A stretch of DNA of 64,000 nucleotides, from contig CM038923.1 in NCBI GenBank assembly GCA_021904315.1, positions 9,926,038 through 9,990,037 of the forward strand. Reading direction: 5' to 3'. This document shows, piece after piece, positions 46,307-57,835 of this stretch (positions within the stretch are counted from its first letter, which is position 1; every line of letters begins with the position of its first letter). The notes under the pieces are model-generated. The model did no database searches and was not told the DNA's origin. It was given only the letters and a program-made list of their open reading frames with translations. The DNA is from Sphagnum magellanicum (taxonomy: Eukaryota > Streptophyta > Sphagnopsida > Sphagnales > Sphagnaceae). The translations under genes were made by a program, and so were the position numbers.

Positions 46307-47990
46307 ACTCCTGAAAAATGGTTGACCGTGACACTAAATTGAAGGCGTTATGGACATCCACTTATAGCACCACCCAATTTACGTGCAAATTTAACATCGT
46401 TCAAACACCATGAACCACTATTTCACACCCACCACGAGTCATTACACCAAATGATGAGGATTAAAATGCTCCACAAAAGTATCCTTAAATTAAATAGCCA
46501 AAATGTGGGCAACTAAATGATAGGTCACTTCACTGATCGTGATGGGACATATACCTCCAAACTATTCCTCTAACCTTAAATAATTGAGATACAAAAAGAA
46601 AACATGACATTAAAGGTGAAACATGACTTTGAACAATGTGCCCACATAGCTTGAAAAAAAGGTTGAAGCCATTTGCAAAATCATATGGGATAAAATAATC
46701 TCGTAGAAGCTCATACACCATACCCGAAACACCACCGAAAAAAAAAAGTGGTAAACAAGCCAAAACAAAGATAAATTTTTCCCAATTTAAAGTAATTTTT
46801 GTCTCAAGATGAAAATCATCAACAAAAGAGGGGAGATCAACCTCAACACTTGGGTGGAGAAAGCGAAAAACTCCTGTGGTTTCATCAAATGGGGCTATAA
46901 GTGTGCTTGGAACTAATGCGCGTATTGTTCAAACATATTCCCCTACATGACCAAAAGCCCATGCACAACATAATCGTGTTGATGGAGGTGGGGTAAGATC
47001 TAAAGTCGATTCCAAATGTCTGCGAAAAGCTAAAACGAGTGTTCTAATTGTGTGCTCCTTTTGTAATGCCTCTTAGTCATCACCCATGTATCAACATAAA
47101 TGAGCATGAGTCTTTTGGTGGCCTTTTTCACCACCCTATGGAGGAAAATATAAACACTAAGAAAGGAATAACGAAAAAACATGCCATGCTGCAACATTGA
47201 AAAGATCAATTGCTAATTGAAATAAAAAGATATGTAAAGCTTATTGAATGTCAACTTAAAGTGCATATGGGATATGATGGTAAAATGAAGACATGGTAAA
47301 CCCAAGTGGAAAGCATTAATGATGTTTATGGATGCAATCCATGTCCATGTTATAAAGGGAAGAGAACAAGGTAAAGTTGGGGCCAACACTCCCCCTAAGA
47401 CAAATGGCTACCTATGAGCAGTGCATGAAAGTTGGTGTTGTGTTAAACCCCCTACATTAAATAAATAACCACAAGAAGGACAAGGGACACGAGGTTGCAA
47501 AAGAAATGATTGCACGATAGATGTAGGAGGAGCTCTTAGTGGGTGTGGTGAGCGAAACAGAAAGGGTGCCGATAAACCCAAAGAAGGTGAAAGGACTGGC
47601 CGAAGTGAACTAGGAGGGATGGGACTAATGGGTGATTAAATGGAAATTGGAGCACATATGGGCATAGGAGTAATGTTGATAGCTAGTTCTCCATCAGATG
47701 CTTGCTAAAATAGCTGAAATGTTCGACAACGCTTCGAAAATGAATAACCCATAAGGTTTGCCATACATGTCCTCAGCCTAAGATACTAGTCTAAAACCAA
47801 GACTTGAAACCTCAATTTCGAAAACCCCCTTAATCCCTTTCAAACCTTTAAAATATTGTTCCAAAAGAAGTGTATTTACAAACAAAGCGGAAAAAAACGA
47901 AAAGAAGACACATGGTAGCAGATTTGTAAAAACCCAAAGAATGGGTGTGAATAGCAAGTGGACCCCGACTATGGATTTGCCACTGCTCAT

Positions 47991-49580
47991 GTGTTGCCGT
48001 TCAAGGACCTACTTGACTACCCTACTTGCTCTACCTTGCTCTTGTTTCATTTTGCCATACCCTATTTTCTCAACCTTGTTTTGACCTAGACACTAGTACT
48101 AATAATAGTACTACCACTATTCCTACACTCTCAAACCCTAATAATTCCACTCATTACTGTTTTTTCCAATGATGTTGCCCTTCTTTCAAACCCTATCCCA
48201 AAAGCCCATCTACTACTACTACATGAACCTCATTACATCATGAAGTGCACTTGAGTTGGACACACAATGAGAGGTTTCTACAACTCTTGCAAGCCTTAGA
48301 TCTTCCATTACCAAAACTACATCTAGAACATTGCATTCTGTTTGACTAGAAATATTTGAATATGAATGTGATGCCTTCCCAAGGTCATAGTGATATTGCA
48401 GAGCTATGTCAACTAGAGTTTCAACATAGAACATTATAATGCATGGAACCCTGTAGCTTCACATAGTTGGGAAACTACCATTGTTGTTACAACTCAAACA
48501 AATGCATCCACACCACCCCCACTACTGCCTCCACCACCTCCACTATCATTACTCACTCCACTGCTACCTGTTCCTACCTAAGAACTTAATTTGGATAAGT
48601 TAGCTCCATGTTGTTCTATGGTGCAATATGGGTGTGTCTGCAGTAGTTTGCAGTTATTTGCGGTTATAGTAAGTGACCAACAACAAGAGCCATGGTGGTG
48701 GTGTGCCTCACATTAGCCTACTACATTGGGCCCTTGTCTACACTACTACTCTCTTCACATTTTTCATCATCATCATCGCTTACCTCAACAGGTTCACCTA
48801 CTATCACTACCTTGAAGGGAAGAAGAAAAGTGCAAGAGAATAAGTCTAAAGGACACTAGTTTATTGTTCACTTTAGCCTTCCAACCTTAAGCAATTTAAT
48901 ATAAATGTGAATGCTCCTCAAAGCATCCTCTTTTCATTTTCATTCAAGCATAAGATGTTCAAATGATTGGAATTCCTCTTCAAGAAATGAGGAAATGTTA
49001 TTTGATGATATAGATCAAGAAGTTGTTATTTTTTTAAATGTGTTTTTTTTGTTGTCAATTCTAAAGGCCTTATTAATGAAAACAAGGATGAAAGGGTCAA
49101 ACAATCTACTGATTTGGCAATGGGGGTCCATGATGTTTTGGCCATAACATGAATGACATTGGCATTATTCAAAAACCTTATTAACTTCACATTGACAAAG
49201 TTTAAGGAGTTAGTAATTCAAGTAATGAAAATTATAATTTATCATGTTAAGTCGTAAGGTTATGGTTAAAATTTGTGGTTAAGCTTACATGTCAATGAGG
49301 TTTTCTTGCATCTTTAATACATTTTAGGTTACATCCTCATTTGTGATTTTCAAGCAATTTAACATCATTTCACTAAAAAGTTATCATTTGCAACTATAAA
49401 CAATGTTTTTTTAATGCAAAAAGTAGTTAGTTTATTATGTTTGTCATGGAGAATAAACTATAATGGAAGTTTTTAGGAGTTTTCAAAAATAGCCATGAAG
49501 AATGTGTTTGAAATTTTTTAAAAGTTTGCATAAAAATCTTTGAAGAATAAAGTTTTTTTAAACATAAAGCTAAAAAATAT
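47991..49580. other. No gene recognised
   Basis: A C/A-rich, Pro/Thr-coding-like segment around 48,490-48,580 (CCACC repeats) may be the N-terminal linker of the LINE or chance. The remainder is AT-rich with short frames. Confidence 0.4.
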
Positions 49581-49587
49581 ATATTTT

Positions 49588-49606
49588 ATTGATATATATA
49601 TATATT
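49588..49606 (+). repeat. (TA)n microsatellite
   Basis: GATATATATATATATTAG. Confidence 0.8.
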
Positions 49607-50930
49607 AGATGTAATAAAAAAACTACAACATTAGTTGATGAATTTTTTTAAAAGATGTGAATTAATGTTTTTAGAAAGTTATATAATAAATTTTTTTAAA
49701 AGGTTCCATTTGATAATATTTAAAAAAGACCAAAAAGCCCCATCCTTTAATCTCACCAACACAAGTTGTAGCTTTTGTACTTTTAGTTCATTTTTTAATT
49801 TAGTTTGTCTATTTTTTGGCTCAGTTTGCATCTTTTTTTATTCAAATAATAAAATTGTTTAATTTTGATACATGATAAAATTCCTTGTGTATTAAATCCT
49901 TTCATTTTTTTCAATTTATATCTTTATTTTGTCTTTGACGTCATCACTTTCTCATATTGTTTGTTTGAATTTTTTTGATTTGAATTGCATGTTTTCAATT
50001 CTTTCAAAATCTTTCATAAATGGTTTAAGGTTTTATTAACAAACATGGTTTCGAAGTAAACATTTAAGTGATCTTGGTAGACTACCTCCCACATTGCATG
50101 TGTGATCAATTAAGTTATGTTATAATAGACAATGAATGTTGTACACATTACTAATGTGTTGAGTTGTATGCATTTCACAATTTGAAAACACACCTTGTTC
50201 TAATGAAGTTATTTTGCTTTATGCAAAATAATTAATTCAGATTATTGAATTTATGCCATGAACTTATTCACCTTTTAAAACTTAATATTCCTTTTAAAAA
50301 CTTACATAGACAACATTCACAATTAATCTTTTTTTAAAAATCAAAACTTGTCATTAAAACAATTTTTCAATTTTTTCAAAACCTCACCAAAAATATGTTT
50401 TCAATTTTTCAAACTCATTCATTGTAAACCATGATTAAAAATCAATCCTTGGAAATAAATACTGCAAATGCTCACTTGAAAAAATGCAAGGAAATCACCA
50501 AAAACAATTCAAATGAAAAATAATATCACCATGATGATCATTTACAAATGTTAATTAACATTATTATAAATGTGTGTTTTTATGTTGGTTTTATGATTGA
50601 AATTTTAATCAAAACAAACAAAGGACAAAATTGTTTTCAATTAGATTGAACATATTGTTTATGTTAAAATTTTAATCATTATTTTTGATGATTTTTTTTG
50701 AAATGATTAAAACTACTAATTGACACGTATAATATATATATGTATATATATATATATGGTTTCATCCTTTGACTTATTGTATATGTATTGTCATTTGCGA
50801 TTTTACCATGCAAGTAATTTGGTCACCCTAACAACAATTGATGTATTGTCACTTGGCAACATATTCCAATATTCAAAATTATTTTTATTTAATCTTGAAA
50901 AACATCCACATCATCCATTTTGCAAGTGGT
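49607..50930. other. No gene; (TA)n at about 50,730-50,757
   Basis: AT-rich, accidental frames only. A second (TA)n tract with one GTA interruption is present. Confidence 0.5.
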
Positions 50931-50935
50931 AATAG

Positions 50936-51090
50936 TGTATGACACGTGGCAAAATAGTACCTTGCCATGTGGCATATTAATGGTGTCTATTTATTTTTAA
51001 AGCGAATTTTTTGGTGCCATGTGACATATAAATTGTGTCCATTTATCTTTTGAAGGTTAATTATTTGGTGACACGTGGCATGTTAAGCCC
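50936..51090 (+). repeat. Degenerate ~50-57-bp tandem repeat with CACGTGGC motifs
   Basis: The words GACACGTGGC, GCCATGTGGCAT, GCCATGTGACAT and GACACGTGGCAT recur at about 50,941, 50,969, 51,015 and 51,071, separated by similar GTGTC(T/C)ATTTAT blocks. ACGTGGC resembles the plant ABRE/G-box core, but as part of a decayed repeat this is probably coincidence. Confidence 0.55.
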
Positions 51091-51769
51091 TATTTCATAT
51101 TTAATATTTTTAATTAATTTTTTAAAAAAAACTTTTTAATTTAAAGTCAATAGGATGTCAACATATGGATAAGTAATGAAGGTCTAGGCCTAAGGAAGTA
51201 AATAGATAGGCTTCAATTAATGAAGTAGGTTTTAAAAAGAATTTATTTTATTTTGGATTTTACCCTTAAGGGTTAAGCTTCTTTGATTGGCTCATCCCTT
51301 GAATTACACATACACTTTGAAGAATTTTAGAGCACTTAGTTGTATACTACACATGAAAAAAATGAAAGGTAAAAAATATAGGTTAAACATTATAGTTGCA
51401 AGATTCACCAACTTAGTCTAAAACTTATTAGTTGAATTTAATAAAAATAAAATGAATCTGAATATTGTTACTTCAATTCATTAAAATTTTAAAAACATAT
51501 TTAATCTTGATTTTAGTCAAACTAAAAATAGTTAATCATTTTAGACAAATGGATTTAATTTTACAATCATTTCAGTCATGATATTAATGAAAAAAAATGT
51601 TTTTATAATAGTGTAGGGGCTTGTTTAAACATAATCAAATTTAAAATCACTAAAAACAAGGCCAAACTCATAATTAAAATCGAGATCACTAATATAACCA
51701 CCTACAAATGCCAACTAGGATTTTTTATTGACAATTGAAAGAAAGATAACTAAATCCATCTTATAAATG
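51091..51769. other. No gene recognised
   Basis: AT-rich. 51,180-51,320 resembles 28,020-28,170 (TTGGCTCATCCC and ACACTTTGAAGAA against TTGGTTCATCCC and ACTTTGAACA), so it may be a further piece of the AT-rich dispersed repeat. Confidence 0.35.
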
Positions 51770-52410
51770 AATATTAAAACCAAAAACACCAAAATGATTC
51801 CAAATCGTCATTAGACTTCACAAGTTATGATTAGATTCAATTGCATGCATGTAAAACTAAAATGTGTCATAGGAGTTGTTAATTGAGTTGTGAACCCATT
51901 GAAGTTAAACTAAGTTCAATTCCATGTTTACAAGATTAAAAAATGTCATAAATAATGGTCAACAAACCTCACTAGGACATTTCAAATTCAATTACATGCA
52001 TACATGATTTATAATAGACCTTATTAGATGTGCCAATTGTGCATTAAATCTCACAAGGGAAAATGTGTAACAATAAATTATCTATATAAACCCCAACACC
52101 ATATTGAAAATGTCAAATGTGCATAGACCTCATTAGAGCCTTTCAAATTAAGTACATGCATATAGAACCAAAATAAATATTATACCTACCAACTCAATTG
52201 TAAACTTAACAAAGGCAACATGCATCAATAAAATATCTATAAAACCCCTAAGGCCATATTGGGTATGTCAAATGTGCATTAAACTTCAAAATGACAATTC
52301 AAAATTAAATTCATGCATACATAATTTGATTAGACCCCAAACCATGTGCCAAATGAAAATGAGTTTTGATAAAAACAAATGTGAATCAATAATATTGCAC
52401 TTTGAAAACT
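51770..52410 (+). repeat. Degenerate ~160-bp satellite-like repeat, about four copies
   Basis: The ACATGCATA block recurs near 51,843, 51,994, 52,154 and 52,311. Each unit also carries versions of TCAAATGTGCATTAAACT and ACAATAAATTATCTATA. Spacing of 150-160 bp is consistent, but units have diverged strongly. Confidence 0.65.
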
Positions 52411-54000
52411 TTCAATACCATTAATATTACAATCAAATGGGTAAATAAAAAAACTTCAAAACTTTGGCCATGTACATCATTTGAGTTCTTATACAAAAAA
52501 TCAATTGCTAGGATCATCAAACTCTAGTAAGTTACCCACCATGAATTGAAATTTTAAACATTTTAATTTAAATTACAAGTAGTCTTTAAGAAAATGTTTT
52601 GGAATTACTACCCTTGAAGTTGTTTAGTGATGAAAGGCATTGTCAAATTTAACAATCTCAAGTGTTTTCCATGCCATAATATCATTCACAACTAAGAACC
52701 AAGTTTTACTTATTTGATTAAGATGTCACATCATTGATAAATCCATGGACAAGTGCAAGATGATATGTTCAATGAGAGCAAGCAATAAACTATGAAAGTT
52801 CTTGTACGGAAGCTTTTACATATGTATTTGGGTTTTGGGGTAGAAGTTTTTCAACTTTTAGTGCTATTGGAGGTTTTTGTTATGTTGAATGGATTCTAAA
52901 ATAAAAAGCACTTCACATTAAAATGTGTTTTTGGAGGTTAAGATTCAATTTTTTTGGGGGATTTTGGAAGCCATATGTTAGTTAGGGTTTGGAGGCTTTC
53001 ACAAAACTAGCAACAAAATGCAATAGGTGATCACAACAAAAGGAGAAAAGCTTGCCAAATGGTGATGTATGGGTTAAGACAATCATAAAAGATCTCGTCC
53101 TCTTGGGCTATCGTGACCATATTTTTAATTAGTGTTACACCTCATTTTGAAAAACAAGTGGTAGCAAAATCTTTTTAAATCAACTTGCTACCACTAGAAA
53201 TGCACCCCCCTCCATTCAAAAACAAACTTTGCTTTTATACAAAATTCTGATGACCTTGAAAACATTCAAAATTTGGGGGTGTTCAAATGTAGGTTGATAG
53301 GTTTCTTTCTATGTAGTCATTTGCACCCATCATTTTACACAATTTAATTTTCTCCTTTGATCTTCCCATACCTCTATTCTTCTTGCACGCTCCTTTATAA
53401 ACTTCAACTACTTCATTCATCTTACTAAATGAGTAGGCAAGATTGAGAACATCATAGTTCTTAAAGGGCATTCAAAATTCTATGTTTTTTAGAGAAATAG
53501 AAGTAGTGTGGGATCTAATATGAAAAATTAGTTGTAGCAAGAGTGTAGGATAGTGTAGGACCTTAATATTGTTTAAGGTTTGGATAAAGGTAGTCACAAG
53601 TTCCTATGAAACTTGTCTAAAGTCCAAACATATTTAGGAGACCTTGTGGGTGTAAAAGATCCCTTGATGTGTTTTGATCATGCTTGATAATAAACCTTTG
53701 TATATCATTTAACCCTAACAAAAAAGGGTTATGGTGATTTCAATGACACTCATAAGACCACAAACATGAATATGTGGTTTTAGCCTATGATTGACAAACA
53801 CACCTTTGTTACACCATGTGTTAAAAACATTGTTATGATTCAACTGGACCATCACACAATGATACAATTCATCCTTGTATCATTGTGACAATATGCTTCC
53901 ATATAATAACAATGTACATAGAAAGTCAAAATTGATCGCTATGACCCAACACTCACCAATGCACTAGTTCCACAGAACCTATTCTAAGTTTTGTGCAATT
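52411..54000. other. No gene; small perfect hairpin at 53.16 kb
   Basis: AGTGGTAGCAA (53157-53167) and TTGCTACCACT (53185-53195) form an 11-bp stem with a 17-nt loop. The 62-codon minus frame 53283-53471 is Lys/Met-rich without a known domain. Confidence 0.4.
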
Positions 54001-55275
54001 GGATGAAGTTTTTTTTTCCTCCTTCCCTTTTTATTGCCCCCAACCCAGACTTTTCTTTTTCTTTTTCAGCCTTTCCCACCCAACTTACACCTCTTCCTAC
54101 CTACCTATCCTTTTTTTCTTCTCTTCCCATTCACTTATTTTCTTCCCATGAACGTTTGTGAATTATTCTTTGTTTGAGTGGAAGAGGGAGGAGAACTTTT
54201 TGTGGGTGTTAGTGCTTGTGATTAAACCATAGAGGAAGGTGAAAAGGTGATTGTATTTTTGATGAATTTCTTTTTTCTATTTTTTGTTTTGTTTTTAAAA
54301 TCCTTTTTGTTTTATTTGTCTGTTTTTAGCCCCCCCCCCCCATTTTTTTCTTTTTCCATTTTCACGTTTTTCCATGAATTTTATATTTTCCTATTTTTTT
54401 CCTTTTTTGTATTTTCTTTTCTTTTCATCTCCTTTCTAACTTTTTTTAATATTCCTTTTTTTTTCGTTTTTTGTCTTCATGTTTCTTCTTGAATTTTATT
54501 TTTTTCTGTTTTTTTAATTCTTTTTTTAATATTTATTTCTCCTTTTTGTTCTTTTGTCTTTTTCTATCCATTTGTTCTATTTTTTAATGGTTTTTTTGTT
54601 TTCATGTATTTCCCGCAATTTCATTTTCCTTTTTTTTTTGTTTCTTTTGGTTTTCCTTTCTATTTTGTTTTTTTTTTCCTATTCCATTTTTTTTAAATAT
54701 TTTTTTTTCATTTTTTCATTTATTCTTTAATTTTTCTCCTCTTTGTGTTTAAATATTTTTTTCCTCCCTTCAATTTTTTTTCTTTTACTATTCCTTTTTT
54801 TTCATATCCCCCCCCCCCCCCCCCCCCCCCCCCCCGAATTTTATTATTATTATTATTTTCCCTATTTTTTTTCATGTATTTTATTTTTCCATTCTGTTTT
54901 TTTATTCCATTTCTTCTATTTTCTTTTTGGGGTTTTTTTTTCTATTATTTTGTTTTCATGTATTTCCATAAAAAAATTTCTTGTTTTTTCATTTTAAATT
55001 TATTTTCTCACGGTTTTTTTTTTTTTTTTTTTCTGTTTTCATTTTTTTTCTTTTCGCCTTTAATGTCATTATATATATTATTTATTTATTTATGTTAAAT
55101 TTCGTTTTTTATATTTTAAACCTTTTTATCACTTTTTTTTCAAGTTTCTATTTTTCTCTAGTTTTATTTTTTTGTGTTTTGTTTCCTTTTTTCTCTTGCT
55201 ATTTTTTATGTTTTTTTCTATTCCCTTTTCAAACTTTCTTGTGAGTTTTTTTTTTTTTTTTGCCATGTTATTTTT
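54001..55275 (+). repeat. 1.27-kb polypyrimidine (T-dominated) tract
   Basis: The plus strand is almost entirely T with some C, in words such as TTTTTCTTTTTTC, and includes C10 (about 54,331) and C28 (54,808-54,835). Long Phe/Ser/Leu frames (up to 117 codons) are artefacts of the composition. Purines are rare over more than a kilobase, and the tract begins and ends abruptly. Confidence 0.9.
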
Positions 55276-55880
55276 TTTTTCCATAAAGGACAATGGCCAT
55301 CTACATCTTTACTTTTACACCCATTTCTATAATAATTATTGAAAGTGAAACCACTGTTCTAATAACTGTTGAAGATACACCCAATGCTCCAACAATTCAT
55401 AAAAATTTAAATATTACTCGATGTGCACACCTTTCATTTTTACAACCCATTCTTCATTTGAATTTTTAGGCCTTAAAGCAATTAAAAGTTTGGGTTTTTA
55501 TAGGTGGTGAAAATAAGGATGTGGTTGATGATGAACAAGTGGAAATCGCATTTAAAGTTATATTTGCAAGTGAAGATCAATGATGAATGTGCATTTTAAT
55601 TTAAGGTTCAACTTTCAATATTTCCATGTGAAATCACAAGAAAATTTTAGCAACTTGTAGATTTGTTAAATCACCCCATCTTCGATCTCTAAGTGAAATT
55701 GAAGATAGGGTTTGTTTTTTTGCAATTTTTTTTAGGCAATATTACCCAAATCATTAAACACAAATCCCCATACCCAATTACAATACCCATAATAATTATG
55801 TTGTTAATGTGTATCTGCATTTGGTTACACACACACACACACACATATTTGTGTGTAGACTTGGGTGAGGGGTCCCTACT
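55276..55880. other. No gene; (AC)n at 55,827-55,845
   Basis: AT-rich spacer with one dinucleotide microsatellite. The frame 55693-55962 runs into the 21-bp array. Confidence 0.5.
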
Positions 55881-56196
55881 AGCCATTGAGGCGTTTCAAC
55901 TAGTCATCGAGGCATTCTGGCTAGCCATCGAGGCATTCTGGCTAGCCATTGAAGCATCCTAGCCAACCATTGAAACATCCCAACCAACCATGGAGGCATC
56001 CCAACCAATGATTAAAACATCCCAACTAGCCATTGAGGCATCCTAGCAAGTCATTGAAGTGTCCCAATTAGCCATTAAAACATCCCAGCCAACCACGGAG
56101 GCATCCCAACCAACCACTCGGGCATCCCAACTAACCATGAATGCATCCCAACCAACCATTTAGGCATCCTAGCCAACCATTGAAAAATTTCAACCA
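55881..56196 (+). repeat. 21-bp tandem array, about 15 copies
   Basis: Unit close to GGCATCCCAACCAACCATTGA. The 21-bp register is well kept, so one plus-strand frame reads a heptapeptide such as LAIEASQ or QPTIEAS many times, broken by a few stops. Whether the array was once coding is unknown. Confidence 0.88.
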
Positions 56197-57239
56197 TTAA
56201 AGGGGTTAGGAAGGGGTTGCATGGGCCTTCGAAGGGCCAAGGTGGGTGTGCAAAATTGGTGAATGCAATAGTTCATATGCAGCCAAGTGATTGAGCAAGA
56301 CTCATTAATTAACCATGGAATTAGATAATCCCGAATGCCCATCCACTTGACTTGAGGGCCCTAAGGTTTAGAATCAACGTACCATGAATGCATTGATTCT
56401 TAGTAACCCCCAAGTTCAACAAGCATGGAATGAGGGGAAGGCCATTGACTGAGCTAGGATGAAAGCTGTGGTTGAGTGGCATCATCTTTAAAGGAGGCTC
56501 AGCGGTTGGTGCAAGCCAAACGACCTCTATTCGCACATTTGGGTTCCCCCCAATTATTACAACTTCTTGGATTCCATAATGGGGGGTTGGTGCCATACCA
56601 CGTAATGTTTTTTCAAAAATTGAAAAAGACGATGACCTTACATCATTTATTTGAACGAACAAGGTGGGGTATGAAAGACCCTTGAGACTCATGTGGGATG
56701 TGCATAATTTTGTTATAGAATCAAGGAAGGCGAAATGCGTAAAGGAATTTGATGAATTCAATTTGTTTGTTTTCATTTAGGTGCAATCCTTTTTCACATG
56801 TGATTCATTGACCATGTGTTTTGTATTTTTAAAACAAATTGAAAGGTAATACAAAGGAGGGGTTTGTGGCAAAAGTAATTCGAATTGTGGTGGAAAGTTG
56901 ATAATTATTCATGCAACACATGCAATGAAAGCTTGAAAAGCATTTGTGCATTACCACCATATCAATAGCATATCCTCTTCCTCATCTAATGAGGATGAAG
57001 CATAACATAATGATATATATAAGTAGCTAGGTGAGATATAGACCTAGATATCCATTTTTGCAACCTTACCATGTGAAGCAAATTTTGTACATGTGCATCG
57101 GCTCGTTTATATGTGATGAGGTTTTGGGTTTTCCCCACATTCCTCCATTACCTTCCAATATTGATGTGAACGAATGTTTGAAAAAGGTTCATTGGGTTTA
57201 AGTTTATAAGTGGGTAGAATGTCGTGCATTATTTAAATA
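56197..57239. other. Unidentified; possible upstream part of the MULE fossil
   Basis: The 151-codon minus frame 56321-56776 and the plus frame 56476-56685 overlap. Neither has a known domain. Position and orientation would suit a decayed N-terminal part of the plus-strand MULE relic, which I cannot demonstrate. Confidence 0.25.
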
Positions 57240-57480
57240 TAAAAGTCATGTGTATGATTTTCATGTGTAAACAAAACAAATAAACATACAACATTTGTGT
57301 CTAAAGAATACGAATGGGCATATGGCTTTCATGTCGAAATAATGCACATGCCATTAATGTTCAAACAATACAAGTAGATGAACGACATCCATGTTTGTTC
57401 CATATGAACCTATGAAAAATATACTTCCCACAACTATTATTGCTAAATCGTGGTTCGTGAAATTTGTGATGCATCATTAA
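57240..57480 (+). repeat. Degenerate ~40-bp tandem repeat, related to 5,420-5,660
   Basis: About four units of the kind GTTCAAACAATACAAGTAGA plus ACGACATCCATG, followed by CACAACTATTATT and GTGAAATTTGTGATG as at 5,600-5,645. Confidence 0.6.
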
Positions 57481-57835
57481 GCAAAACCTTCATTGCAATT
57501 TCCACAAGAATTATGAGCATTGTGGTGAGTTTATATTTTCAATCTACCTTTCTTTAGTTTGTTGGGCCTTGCACCCACAAGGACAAGCAAGGACTATCGC
57601 ATTGGATCCAATTGGTTTTTTTGGTGAAAGTGTTTAGATTGTTTAGATTGGAACGGATTTTCTTAGTGTTCCAAGTGTGGACACATTAGATGTACAACAT
57701 ATTATCTATTGGTAGGGCTAGCGTGTTTGTGATGCATTGTTATTATCTATTTACAACCATTTCATGTTATTTCATATCACATTTTCCATGTTTTGGAAAT
57801 GATGTGCACTACATTATTATTATTTTTTTAATTTC

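Larger units (their letters stand above)
42830..47990 (-). pseudogene. Zinc-finger LINE retrotransposon fossil, split by two solo LTRs
   Basis: Minus-strand translation gives, in order: a C2H2-like finger CPSCGYLF...LTQHQ (about 47,490-47,430); ACLPLFFFGGVSGMVYELL and FNLFFKLCGHIV (46,760-46,630); GVMTRGGCEIVVHGV and the RT motif A VDVHNAFN (46,450-46,340); [LTR]; PLYFSQA, KGDPLGGMLFVLAHF (about 45,480-45,365); motif C PSLVDDTHIV (about 45,325-45,295), with its catalytic Asp pair; a C-terminal CRCDHTIDNLSIHLLQCP and NECIATHY (about 44,340-44,260), like the Cys/His knuckle before a restriction-like endonuclease; NGF [LTR] HTLMDIVIVDP (43,205-43,165). LINEs copy themselves by target-primed reverse transcription. 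Dozens of stops and shifts make it dead. Fingers before RT plus a C-terminal Cys/His region point to an R2-like clade rather than L1, but this is tentative. Confidence 0.78.

Noticed and set aside
50936-51090. Cluster of ABRE/G-box regulatory sites
   Set aside because: The CACGTGGC words recur as part of a tandem repeat with no gene nearby.
54247-55244. Phe/Leu-rich frames of 81-117 codons suggesting membrane proteins
   Set aside because: They follow from the pyrimidine tract; TTT and TTC runs encode Phe in any frame and no start context or conserved motif is present.
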